A stretch of 26,585 bases of DNA from Thiobacillus denitrificans (lineage in GTDB: Bacteria; Pseudomonadota; Gammaproteobacteria; Burkholderiales; Thiobacillaceae), in contig DILD01000091.1 in assembly GCA_002424845.1 (NCBI GenBank), forward strand, positions 82,947 through 109,531, written 5' to 3'. Under the pieces are notes generated by a model. It worked only from the letters and a program-made list of their open reading frames with translations. It had not been told where the DNA came from and ran no database searches. Within the stretch, counting starts at the first letter, position 1. Each line of letters begins with the position of its first letter. Below, one piece after another: positions 15,174-22,935 of the stretch. The translations under genes and the position numbers were made by a program.

Positions 15174-16916
15174 ATGCACATGAATCGCCGTGAGTTTCTG
15201 CAATTGCTGGCCGTCGCCGCCGCATCCGGCATGGCGCTGGACAGCAAATCCGCGCTGGCCGGCAATGCCCCCGCGAGTTTTTACGATGTTCCGCGTCACG
15301 GCAATGTCTCATTCCTGCACTTTACCGACTGCCACGCCCAACTGCTGCCCGTGTGGTTTCGCGAACCCAATGTCAACCTGGGCGTCGGCGGCGCCCTCGG
15401 CAAAGTGCCGCATCTGGTCGGCCAGAATCTGCTGAAACACTACGGCATCAAGCCGGGCGGTGCCGAGGCCCACGCTTTCACCTACCTCGACTTTACCGAA
15501 GCCGCCAGGGTCTACGGCAAGGTCGGCGGCTTCGCCCACCTGAAAACCCTGGTCGACAAGATGCGCGCGCAGCGTCCCGGCGCCCTGCTGCTGGATGGAG
15601 GCGACACCTGGCAAGGATCGGCCACCTCGCTGTGGACCAATGCACAGGACATGGTCGATGCCTGCATCCAGCTCGGCGTCAACGTCATGACCCCGCATTG
15701 GGAATCGACCTTCGGGGCCGAGCGCGTGATGGAAATCGTCAACAAGGACTTCAAAAAGGCCAACATCGACTTCGTCGCGCAGAACATCGTCACGAATGAC
15801 TTTGGCGATCAGGTGTTCCAGCCCTACACCATGAAAGAAATGGGCGGCGTGAAAGTCGCTGTCATCGGCCAGGCCTTCCCCTACACGCCGATCGCCAACC
15901 CGCGCCACATGGTGCCGGACTGGAGCTTCGGCATCCGCGACGACAACATGCAGAAATGGGTGGACGACGCCCGCGCCAATGGCGCCAAGGTCGTGATCGT
16001 GCTGTCGCACAACGGCATGGACGTCGACCTCAAGATGGCCAGCCGCGTCACCGGCATCGACGCCATCTTCGGCGGCCACACCCATGACGGCGTGCCGCAA
16101 CCCGTTCCGGTCAAGAACGCCAAGGGCACCACCCTGGTGACCAATGCCGGCTCCAACGGCAAGTTCCTCGGCGTAATGGACTTCGACGTTCGCGGCGGCA
16201 AGGTTCAAAGCTACAAGTACCGTCTGCTGCCGGTGTTCTCCAACCTGCTGCCGGCCGACCCGGCGATGGACGCCTACATCAAGAAAGTGCGCGCACCTTA
16301 CGAGGCGAAGCTCAGCGAGAAACTCGCCGTCACCGACGATTTCCTGTATCGCCGCGGCAACTTCAACGGCACCTGGGATCAACTGCTGGTCGACGCGCTG
16401 ATGGAAGTCAAAGGCGCGGACGCCGCCTTCTCGCCCGGCTTCCGCTGGGGCACCACCCTGCTGCCGGGCGACGACATCACCATGGAAAGGCTGATGGACC
16501 AGACGGCGATCACCTACCCCCAGACCACGCTGACCGAAATGACCGGCGACCGGATCAAGGAAATCATGGAGGACGTCGGCGACAACCTGTTCCACATCGA
16601 CCCCTACTACCAGCAAGGCGGCGACATGGTGCGCGTGGGCGGCATCGAATACACCATCGCCCCCAACGCACCGACCGGCAAGCGGATCACCAACATGACC
16701 ATCAAGGGCAAGCCGGTGGGCCCCAACAAGGTCTACAAGGTCGCGGGATGGGCGCCGGTCGTTGAAGACGTACAGGGCGAACCCGTCTGGGACGTTGTCG
16801 CCAGCTATCTGCGCGACAAGAAAGTCATCAAGGGTTTGAAGCTGAACGCACCCAAAATTGTCGGGGTCGGCAAAACCAATCCTGGCGTTGCCGACTATCT
16901 GGGCGGGGCCTCCTGA
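15174..16916 (+). CDS. soxB: Thiosulfohydrolase SoxB
   Basis: A 580-residue periplasmic dimanganese enzyme of the 5'-nucleotidase/metallophosphoesterase family that hydrolyses the sulfonate from SoxY-bound thiosulfate to release sulfate. The N-terminus is a Tat signal (NRREFLQLLAVAAASG). Metal-binding segments are visible in order: TDCHAQ with Asp52 and His54, LLDGGDTWQGS, LSHNGMD and GGHTHDG. ATG 15174 is used because GAGGAG is six bases upstream; a second ATG two codons later is too far from it. It follows a terminator, so it is likely its own unit beside soxXYZA. Confidence 0.97.
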   Translation: MHMNRREFLQLLAVAAASGMALDSKSALAGNAPASFYDVPRHGNVSFLHFTDCHAQLLPVWFREPNVNLGVGGALGKVPHLVGQNLLKHYGIKPGGAEAHAFTYLDFTEAARVYGKVGGFAHLKTLVDKMRAQRPGALLLDGGDTWQGSATSLWTNAQDMVDACIQLGVNVMTPHWESTFGAERVMEIVNKDFKKANIDFVAQNIVTNDFGDQVFQPYTMKEMGGVKVAVIGQAFPYTPIANPRHMVPDWSFGIRDDNMQKWVDDARANGAKVVIVLSHNGMDVDLKMASRVTGIDAIFGGHTHDGVPQPVPVKNAKGTTLVTNAGSNGKFLGVMDFDVRGGKVQSYKYRLLPVFSNLLPADPAMDAYIKKVRAPYEAKLSEKLAVTDDFLYRRGNFNGTWDQLLVDALMEVKGADAAFSPGFRWGTTLLPGDDITMERLMDQTAITYPQTTLTEMTGDRIKEIMEDVGDNLFHIDPYYQQGGDMVRVGGIEYTIAPNAPTGKRITNMTIKGKPVGPNKVYKVAGWAPVVEDVQGEPVWDVVASYLRDKKVIKGLKLNAPKIVGVGKTNPGVADYLGGAS

Positions 16917-16950
16917 GCCTTTCGAACAGCTAAAACGGGAGCACCATCCC

Positions 16951-16994
16951 GACCCACCCGCCATCAAGCGTGGCCATGGTGGGTCGCTTTTTTT
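16951..16994 (+). terminator. Rho-independent terminator after soxB
   Basis: GACCCACC (16951-16958) pairs with GGTGGGTC (16978-16985), with further pairing GCCA/TGGC inside, followed by a T run at 16988-16994. It lies 35 bp after the soxB stop. Confidence 0.88.
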
Positions 16995-17107
16995 CATGCG
17001 GCGGCGGCGTGCTCAGCTTCTTTCCAGATGACCATTTTGATGGCGAGGCGCCGTAATCCCGCACTCGCACCCTTTGTCCGGATTGACTGATTCGCCCGAG
17101 CCCACGA

Positions 17108-17121
17108 CACTTCGCGAAGTG
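17108..17121. promoter_or_regulatory. 14-bp perfect palindrome upstream of the Rap1a-like gene
   Basis: CACTTCGCGAAGTG is fully self-complementary and lies 29 bp before the start of the next gene. TTGACT at 17083-17088 could be a -35 box, with no convincing -10. Its position suits a dimeric repressor. Confidence 0.4.
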
Positions 17122-17150
17122 CCATTATTTTTCTCCGTCTACTGGATACG

Positions 17151-17531
17151 ATGCGATCAATCGTAATCAAACCCCGTCGCTCCGCGCCCGCCATCCTGTC
17201 GATATTGGCCGGCCTGTTCCTGGTCATGGATGCCCAGGCCGGCGCCTTGCCGGGCAAGAACGGCAGCGTTCTCTTGCGCATGTGCAAAAGTGCGGACACC
17301 GTGAAAATGCTTTCGGTGATGTGCCACAGCTACCTCGACGGGTATATCGACGCAGCGCATCACCACGACAAGGGCAAGGCCGCGTTTTGCCTTGGGGACA
17401 ACGACAGAAAGACGGCACCGGACAAGCTGGTGGCGTGGATCGAAGCGCACCCCGAGTCCTTGACGCAACCGGCCAGCGAAGTGCTTCAGCAGGCGCTGGC
17501 CCGACATTTTCCGTGCAAGCGCCAAAAATAG
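17151..17531 (+). CDS. Rap1a/Tai-family immunity-like secreted protein
   Basis: A 126-residue protein with an N-terminal export signal (ILSILAGLFLVMDAQA, cleaved near residue 30). The mature part follows the Rap1a/Tai pattern: a first helix with LLRMCKS, then CHSYLDGYIDAA, AAFCLG, LVAWIEAHPE, and a closing ALARHFPC. Four cysteines (45, 58, 80, 122) fit two periplasmic disulfides. Characterised members are immunity proteins against type VI secretion peptidoglycan amidases. No effector or secretion gene is in this window, so it is an orphan or serves another role. There is no clear ribosome binding site before the ATG. truC begins one base after its stop. Confidence 0.75.
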   Translation: MRSIVIKPRRSAPAILSILAGLFLVMDAQAGALPGKNGSVLLRMCKSADTVKMLSVMCHSYLDGYIDAAHHHDKGKAAFCLGDNDRKTAPDKLVAWIEAHPESLTQPASEVLQQALARHFPCKRQK

Positions 17532-17532
17532 C

Positions 17533-18276
17533 GTGCTGCGCGACGGCCCGCCCGAACCGCTGCCGATCATTTACCGCGATGACAGCCTGATTGCCATCCA
17601 CAAGCCGGCGGGGCTGCTGGTGCATCGCAGCGTGCTGGATCGCCACGAAACCCGTTTCGCATTGCAGATGCTGCGCGACCAGATCGGCCAGCCGGTGTAT
17701 CCGGTGCACCGGCTCGACAAGGGCACGTCCGGCGTGCTGCTGTTTGCGCTGGATCGCGAGACCGGGCGTTTGCTGAGCAGCCAGTTCGAACGCGGCGAAG
17801 TGAGCAAGCGCTATGTCGCCGTGGTGCGCGGCTACCCGCCCGAATCCGGCGACATCGACCATCCGCTGCAGCGCATGGCGGACGAACATGCCGGGATCGC
17901 CGCCCGCGCCGTCGCACAGCCCGCGCAAACCCGCTACCGCCGGCTGGCGACAGTGGAATTGCCGTACCGGGTGGACCGCTATCCCAGCAGCCGCTATGCC
18001 CTGGTCGAACTGGAGCCGCTGACCGGCCGCTGGCACCAGCTGCGCCGCCACATGAAGCACATCGCGCACCCCATCATCGGCGACGCCACGCACGGCAAGG
18101 GGCGGCACAACCGCCTGTTTCAGCAACTGTTCGGTTGCCAGCGCCTGTTGCTCGCGGCAACCGACATGCGACTGACGCATCCCCTCAACGGCAGGGCGTT
18201 GCACCTGCAAGCCGAATTGGCCGAAGACTTTGCCGAGGTAACCCGGCGATTGGGATGGATCGATGCGTTCAACTGA
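17533..18276 (+). CDS. truC: tRNA pseudouridine synthase TruC (RluA family)
   Basis: A 247-residue RluA-family pseudouridine synthase that most resembles TruC, which modifies U65 in tRNA-Ile and tRNA-Asp. The catalytic Asp62 lies in HRLDKGTSG. TruC-like segments include HKPAGLLVHRS near the N-terminus, RYALVELEPLTGRWHQLRRHMKH, cited as TGRWHQLRRH, and HPIIGDATHG. The start is GTG at 17533, one base after the previous stop, with no obvious ribosome binding site, suggesting coupled translation. Length is close to the E. coli enzyme. Confidence 0.9.
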   Translation: MLRDGPPEPLPIIYRDDSLIAIHKPAGLLVHRSVLDRHETRFALQMLRDQIGQPVYPVHRLDKGTSGVLLFALDRETGRLLSSQFERGEVSKRYVAVVRGYPPESGDIDHPLQRMADEHAGIAARAVAQPAQTRYRRLATVELPYRVDRYPSSRYALVELEPLTGRWHQLRRHMKHIAHPIIGDATHGKGRHNRLFQQLFGCQRLLLAATDMRLTHPLNGRALHLQAELAEDFAEVTRRLGWIDAFN

Positions 18277-18409
18277 AAGCTCAGCTGTCAAAAGACCTGC
18301 AGCGAATGTCCGATCGAAGTCCCGTGCGACCGCATCCAGGCACCGCCCCGCTTGAACAGGCTGCTTTGTGCTTGCGCCATGCCAGAATGGCGCCAGAAAA
18401 GGAGGAGGC

Positions 18410-19258
18410 ATGCGATGGCTGGTTAGCGTGCTGCGCGTCGGCGTGGCCGTCTATTTAGGGTTGGCGCTCTATCTCTATGTGTTTCAGGCGCGCTACCTGT
18501 ATTTTCCCGAGCTTGCGGTGAACACCACGCCGGCCGACATCGGTTTGCCCTTCGAAGATGTCAGGCTAGACACCCCGGATGGCGAAAAACTTGCCGGCTG
18601 GTTCATCCCCGCCCCCGCGGCGCGCGGCACCCTGCTGTATCTGCACGGCAATGGCGGCAACATCGGACACCGCCTCGACCCGATCGCGGTATTCCACCGG
18701 CTGGGGCTGAACATACTCATCATCGACTATCGCGGCTACGGCGCCAGCAGCGGCAAGCCGGACGAGGCAGGCACCTACCAGGACGCGCAGGCGGCGTGGC
18801 ACTACCTGACCCGGCAAAAGCGCCTCGCGCCGGAGCGGATCGTCGTCGTCGGCGAATCCCTCGGCGGCGCCATCGCGGCCTGGCTCGCCGCCCGCCACAA
18901 GCCGGCAGGACTCATCCTCTACGCCAGCTTCACCTCCGTGCCCGAAATGGCCCAGGCCCTGTACCCGATGTTCCCGGCAGCGTGGCTGACGCGCTATCGC
19001 TACGACACACGGGCAGCGCTTGCCCGCGTGAACAGCCCCGTGCTGATCCTGCACAGCCCCGAAGACGAAATCATTCCATTCAGCCACGCACAGGCATTGC
19101 TCAACGCCGCGCACGAACCGAAACGGCTGGTCGAACTGCGCGGGGGGCACAACGATTCGCTGCTCATCAGCCAGAAAACCTATGCGCAGGAAATTGGGGC
19201 GTTCCTGGAGAAAACCCTGGCGAGCCCGACGCGGCCGGGCGCGATAGTCGGCGATTAG
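18410..19258 (+). CDS. Membrane-anchored alpha/beta hydrolase (Bem46/ABHD13-like)
   Basis: A 282-residue serine hydrolase. The start is ATG 18410, with GGAGGAGG directly upstream; the in-frame extension to 18368 is not needed. One N-terminal hydrophobic segment (residues 3-25) likely anchors it to the inner membrane. The alpha/beta fold shows LLYLHGNGGN with the oxyanion region, the nucleophile Ser150 in GESLGG, Asp219 in SPEDEIIP and His247 in GGHND. The substrate is unknown; relatives are predicted esterases or thioesterases. It is the last gene before the ~400-bp gap that leads to the AAA/protease cassette. Confidence 0.85.
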   Translation: MRWLVSVLRVGVAVYLGLALYLYVFQARYLYFPELAVNTTPADIGLPFEDVRLDTPDGEKLAGWFIPAPAARGTLLYLHGNGGNIGHRLDPIAVFHRLGLNILIIDYRGYGASSGKPDEAGTYQDAQAAWHYLTRQKRLAPERIVVVGESLGGAIAAWLAARHKPAGLILYASFTSVPEMAQALYPMFPAAWLTRYRYDTRAALARVNSPVLILHSPEDEIIPFSHAQALLNAAHEPKRLVELRGGHNDSLLISQKTYAQEIGAFLEKTLASPTRPGAIVGD

Positions 19259-19603
19259 CCGCTTGGTTGTGGCGAGCGCCGCATGTCCGGACAAAGCGGG
19301 TCTAGTGACAGAAGCCGGGCAGTTGTCCGTTACCGAGCCGTAGCGGCCGGCCTGGGTGATGGCTGCGACAGTCCGCTCCTCGGCCATTGCTGCCACAGGT
19401 CGGATAGTTTTCAGTGGCCGCTTTCAACCATGAGCCGACGTTAAACGACTGCCGCTCAAAGCAGCCGATGCGGCAAAGGGCGCCAGCGTGAGCCAGGACA
19501 TGAACTCGAATAGCTCGGATGAATTCCCTTCTCCGGCTAAAGAAGGTTGCCACTGCAGCCCGAACAAATGGTGCTCCAAAAGCGCTGGACGAAACGGTAC
19601 ACT
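19259..19603. other. Gene-free stretch left of the AAA/protease cassette
   Basis: No frame here has a plausible start and ribosome binding site or a recognisable family. Short phrases such as TGGCCGCTTTCAACC and GACTGCCGCTCAAAGC resemble non-coding repeat remnants I associate with intergenic regions of beta- and gammaproteobacteria; this is from memory and untested. No transposase, integrase or tRNA is seen. It probably marks the left edge of an inserted segment. Confidence 0.35.
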
Positions 19604-19636
19604 GATTGGTACAATTAAAAAAATTACGTACCAATC
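19604..19636. promoter_or_regulatory. Inverted repeat upstream of the AAA ATPase gene, probable operator
   Basis: GATTGGTAC (19604-19612) and GTACCAATC (19628-19636) are perfect 9-bp inverted repeats with a 15-bp AT-rich spacer. The repeat ends 21 bp before the ATG at 19658. TTGGTA inside the left arm could be a -35 box. The arm spacing fits a dimeric protein binding two turns apart. Confidence 0.6.
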
Positions 19637-19657
19637 TACAGTTTTCCTTGAAAATTA

Positions 19658-20722
19658 ATGGTTCATATTGACGAAAAAGAACTATCAATGCTGTTCCAGC
19701 AAGGCATCCAAGGCAACGCTTCCAGCTTCGTCTTGTTGGCGAGGCGGTTGGTCAGTCGACTGAAGAAGAGCGACCCAGCTTCCGCCATCCTCCTTGCCGA
19801 AACGCTATCCTCAATGCCTTCTGTCACGCGATCAGTGACCCAACCTGTGGATTCTGACAGTCGCCGCAGCTTGCTCAAAGAAGAGGCGGCAGTCGTCCTA
19901 GAACACGAACCAATCTGGTCACCAGAGATCGCATCGAAGCTTGGCCGTGTGATCGAGGAGCGCAAGCTTGCTACGAAGCTGCGTCTATCCGGCCTTGAGC
20001 CCATGAAGGCGCTGCTGTTCAAGGGGCCGCCTGGTGTTGGCAAGACAATGGCATGCCAATGGATCGCTCGCGAACTTGGCCTCCCGCTCTTAACGCTGGA
20101 CCTAGCTACCGTAATGAGCAGCTTGCTCGGTAAGACCGGAACCAATGTGCGAGCGGTTATCGACTATGGGCGCGAATTCCCTTGCGTACTCCTGTTGGAC
20201 GAATTTGATTCGATCGCCAAGCGCCGGGACGACGAACGCGATGTGGGGGAGCTCAAACGCTTGGTGACAGTGCTGCTCCAGGCCATCGACGAATGGCCTT
20301 CCACATCGTTGCTGGTGGCCGCAACCAATCATCCGGAGCTTCTTGATCCAGCGGTCTGGCGGCGCTTCGATCTTCAACTCGACTTCGACAATCCCTCTGA
20401 GCCAGCCATTGCGCAGTTCCTTCGCGCCGAGGATATTTCGGCAACGTCTGCAAGGGAGCTAGCGGCAATCTACGCCGGATCCTCGTACGCAGACCTTCGC
20501 CGCTCCGTGCAAAGTGCTAGAAAGCTGGCGGTTCTCTCTGATCGGCCATTTGAAGAAGTTCTAGCAGAAGAGGGATTGACTGCGGCCGCGGGTTCTCAAG
20601 ACTCGACATTCCTCCGCGACATCAAAATCAAGAGGCTCGCCGCCGAGGGCGTGTCTCACAGAGAGATCGCACAGCAACTTGGCATATCGCACCCAACTGT
20701 GGGCAGAGCACTTAAAAGGTAA
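19658..20722 (+). CDS. ietA: AAA+ ATPase with C-terminal helix-turn-helix, IetA-like
   Basis: A 354-residue AAA+ ATPase. Residues 1-95 are a helical N-terminal part. The ATPase core shows Walker A GPPGVGKT (123-130, Lys129), Walker B LLLDEFD (Asp181, Glu182), sensor 1 AATN (Asn224) and an arginine pair WRRFD (235-236). The pore-loop position reads SSLLGKTG, without the usual aromatic residue. The last ~29 residues (326-354, EIAQQLGISHPTVGRAL) are a resolvase-like helix-turn-helix. The subtilase gene starts 14 bp downstream. The pair matches IetA/IetS, described as a toxin-antitoxin pair stabilising plasmid pTiC58 and later reported as an anti-phage system. An alternative ATG at 19688 is possible. 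GC content looks lower than in flanking genes. Confidence 0.85.
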   Translation: MVHIDEKELSMLFQQGIQGNASSFVLLARRLVSRLKKSDPASAILLAETLSSMPSVTRSVTQPVDSDSRRSLLKEEAAVVLEHEPIWSPEIASKLGRVIEERKLATKLRLSGLEPMKALLFKGPPGVGKTMACQWIARELGLPLLTLDLATVMSSLLGKTGTNVRAVIDYGREFPCVLLLDEFDSIAKRRDDERDVGELKRLVTVLLQAIDEWPSTSLLVAATNHPELLDPAVWRRFDLQLDFDNPSEPAIAQFLRAEDISATSARELAAIYAGSSYADLRRSVQSARKLAVLSDRPFEEVLAEEGLTAAAGSQDSTFLRDIKIKRLAAEGVSHREIAQQLGISHPTVGRALKR

Positions 20723-20736
20723 AGGGAGACTAAGCC

Positions 20737-22935
20737 ATGGCGACCAGAAATCTGCTGCTTGGAGGCGGCGAGAATCTTGCGGGGCGGGCAACCATCGTGC
20801 GTGGCGGAGGCCCGAAGAAAATGCCTTACACACTTGCCGAGGTGCGCGCTGAACTGCTCGCCCCCGTACAGGTCATTGCAGCGGCCTTGCGCGGCATTCC
20901 CGCCAGCGCAAAGCCGAGGGGAGAAGGAGTATTTGAAATGACTCTGCACCCCTCTTTCCTTGCAAGAAGCTACTACCCTGCCAAGCTACTGGCAGCTACG
21001 GGCCTCCGTGACGTCGGCAGCAAGGAAAAGACGATCATTCCAAGGAAAGCGTCGGAAGATCGGCTCGAAGGCAAACCCCACGCAACGGCATCGATACTTG
21101 TCGCCGGAAGGGAAGACGGGATCAACAAGCTTGCTTCGTTCCTCGCCGCCGATAGTGTGCCGGACTACATCGGCCGGCAATTAGCGGAAATCGAATCGAT
21201 CCAGTGGCTTGGTTCGGAAGACAAGGTGCGTGGCGACCTCCCTGCGGACGACGTTCGTCACTCATTTGAAGTTGCATTACACGCCGGAGCCAACGAGGAT
21301 GACATCGTCATCGGCTTCCAGAGATTTGCGATGCAGTTGGGTGCTGATGTCGACCTGAAGCGAAGGATCAGGGTGGGTGGCCTCACCTTTCTTCCGGTTA
21401 CAGCGACGTCGTCACAACTGCTAGCGCTTTCGGAGTTCACGTTCCTGCGGGTTGCTCGTACGATGCCAGCACTGCGAATCGCTGTACCGAACATGGTGCG
21501 CCAGACCATGAATGCGATTCCCTTCGCGCTGCCTGTTGGTGGTCCAATCCACCCGAGCGAGCGGGTTGCCATCTTCGATGGCGGGTTGGGGACCGCTGAC
21601 CTTTCGGCGTGGGCGACTGAGTACACGTTTCCGGAGACCTCCGATACGTCTGGCGTGCTGCTGATGCACGGCAGCGAAGTGACATCGACTTTCCTGTTTG
21701 GTCGACCCAAGACGGGAGTACCAATCAAGCCGCCATTCATGGGAGTCGATCACTTTCGCGTGCTGGCACCGACGTCGGGCCGAGATCCCGACCTTTTCGA
21801 CGTTCTGCTTAGGATCAAAAGCGTCCTCGAAGCTGGCCGGCATCGGTTTGCGAATCTCAGCCTCGGCCCTCGCATGCCGGTCTACGACGATGAGGTACAC
21901 GTTTGGACCGCGACGCTAGACCAGCTATGCGCCAACTACAACATTTTGTTGACTGTCGCGGTCGGCAATGACGGAGAAGCAGAGGGTGCCGCTCGTATTC
22001 AGCCGCCCAGTGACATGGTCAACGCGATTGCTGTGGGCGCAGCCAACTCCTCTGGCGCAAAGTGGAAACGAGCGCCATACAGCTGCATTGGGCCCGGGCG
22101 CAGCCCAGGCTATGTCAAGCCAGATGGTTTGGCGTTTGGAGGCAGCGCCGGGGAGTTGTTCGAAGTATTCAATCCGCTTCTTGGCAGTGTGGTCGGTGTG
22201 TCTGGAACCAGTTACTCGTCACCATTGACGCTCCGCACTGCCGCTGGAGTCGCGGCAATGACAAGCTATGACCTCTCGTCCATCGCTCTTAAAGCCCTGT
22301 TGATACATCATTCTGAACACTCGACCCGACTTCCTCGTGCAGAGGTGGGGTGGGGACGATTTCGCGAGGACAGCCTAACTCTGCTTGAGTGTGGGCCCGA
22401 TTCCGCGACAGTCATATTCCAGGCCGCGCTAGCGAAAGGCGAGTTCCGGCGCTGCCCCATTCCTTTCCCTGACGTTTTGCTCTCCGGGAAGGTGACGATC
22501 AAGGCAACATTTTGCATTTGCGCGCACACAGACCCTGAGCATGCCATCAATTACACGCGCTCGGGGATGGGCGTCACATTCAGGCCTCTGGTGGGCATCG
22601 GAGACGACAGCTCTACAGAATTCTTCGGCATCAAATCACAGTACAAGGCCGCCGAGCGCGAGATGCGGGACGCTGGTCACAAGTGGGAGACGGTGCTTCA
22701 TCGCAGCAGAGACTTCACTGATGGTACGTCGCTGTCGTCACCAGTCTTTGACGTCGAGTACCACGCACGAGAAGTCAGTCGATCAGTTCCTCCAGCATCT
22801 GCTCCGGATGTGCCTTTTGCACTAGTCGTCACGGTAAAGACTACAGGTGTGGCAAACCTATACGATCTGATCAGGCAGAAATACCCGGTATTGCTGCCGG
22901 TTGAACTCCGCGCCGACGTTGTCATTGACACGTGA
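20737..22935 (+). CDS. ietS: Subtilisin-like serine protease, IetS-like
   Basis: A 732-residue S8-family protease. The catalytic triad is readable: Asp281 in VAIFDGGLG, His311 in MHGSEVTS and Ser492 in SGTSYSSP, with oxyanion Asn411 in VGNDGE. The first ~270 residues form an N-terminal domain I do not recognise, and ~190 residues follow the protease core. No signal peptide is seen, so it is likely cytoplasmic, unlike most subtilases. AAGGGAG lies just upstream of the ATG and overlaps the end of the ATPase gene region, giving a tight two-gene operon. In the IetAS pair the protease is the toxic part and the ATPase restrains it. All catalytic residues are intact, so the enzyme is probably active. 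Confidence 0.87.
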   Translation: MATRNLLLGGGENLAGRATIVRGGGPKKMPYTLAEVRAELLAPVQVIAAALRGIPASAKPRGEGVFEMTLHPSFLARSYYPAKLLAATGLRDVGSKEKTIIPRKASEDRLEGKPHATASILVAGREDGINKLASFLAADSVPDYIGRQLAEIESIQWLGSEDKVRGDLPADDVRHSFEVALHAGANEDDIVIGFQRFAMQLGADVDLKRRIRVGGLTFLPVTATSSQLLALSEFTFLRVARTMPALRIAVPNMVRQTMNAIPFALPVGGPIHPSERVAIFDGGLGTADLSAWATEYTFPETSDTSGVLLMHGSEVTSTFLFGRPKTGVPIKPPFMGVDHFRVLAPTSGRDPDLFDVLLRIKSVLEAGRHRFANLSLGPRMPVYDDEVHVWTATLDQLCANYNILLTVAVGNDGEAEGAARIQPPSDMVNAIAVGAANSSGAKWKRAPYSCIGPGRSPGYVKPDGLAFGGSAGELFEVFNPLLGSVVGVSGTSYSSPLTLRTAAGVAAMTSYDLSSIALKALLIHHSEHSTRLPRAEVGWGRFREDSLTLLECGPDSATVIFQAALAKGEFRRCPIPFPDVLLSGKVTIKATFCICAHTDPEHAINYTRSGMGVTFRPLVGIGDDSSTEFFGIKSQYKAAEREMRDAGHKWETVLHRSRDFTDGTSLSSPVFDVEYHAREVSRSVPPASAPDVPFALVVTVKTTGVANLYDLIRQKYPVLLPVELRADVVIDT

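Noticed and set aside
15309..16997. 562-codon minus-strand frame opposite soxB
   Set aside because: It mirrors soxB codon structure and has no start signal or known motif.
16995..17080. Minus-strand phrase RRLAIKMVIWKEAEHAAAA, which looked like the end of a lost gene
   Set aside because: No start, no recognisable family, and it lies in a short gap already explained by the soxB terminator and the next promoter.
19302..19688. 128-codon minus-strand frame left of ietA
   Set aside because: No ribosome binding site; it spans the ietA promoter repeat and reads like translated intergenic repeat.
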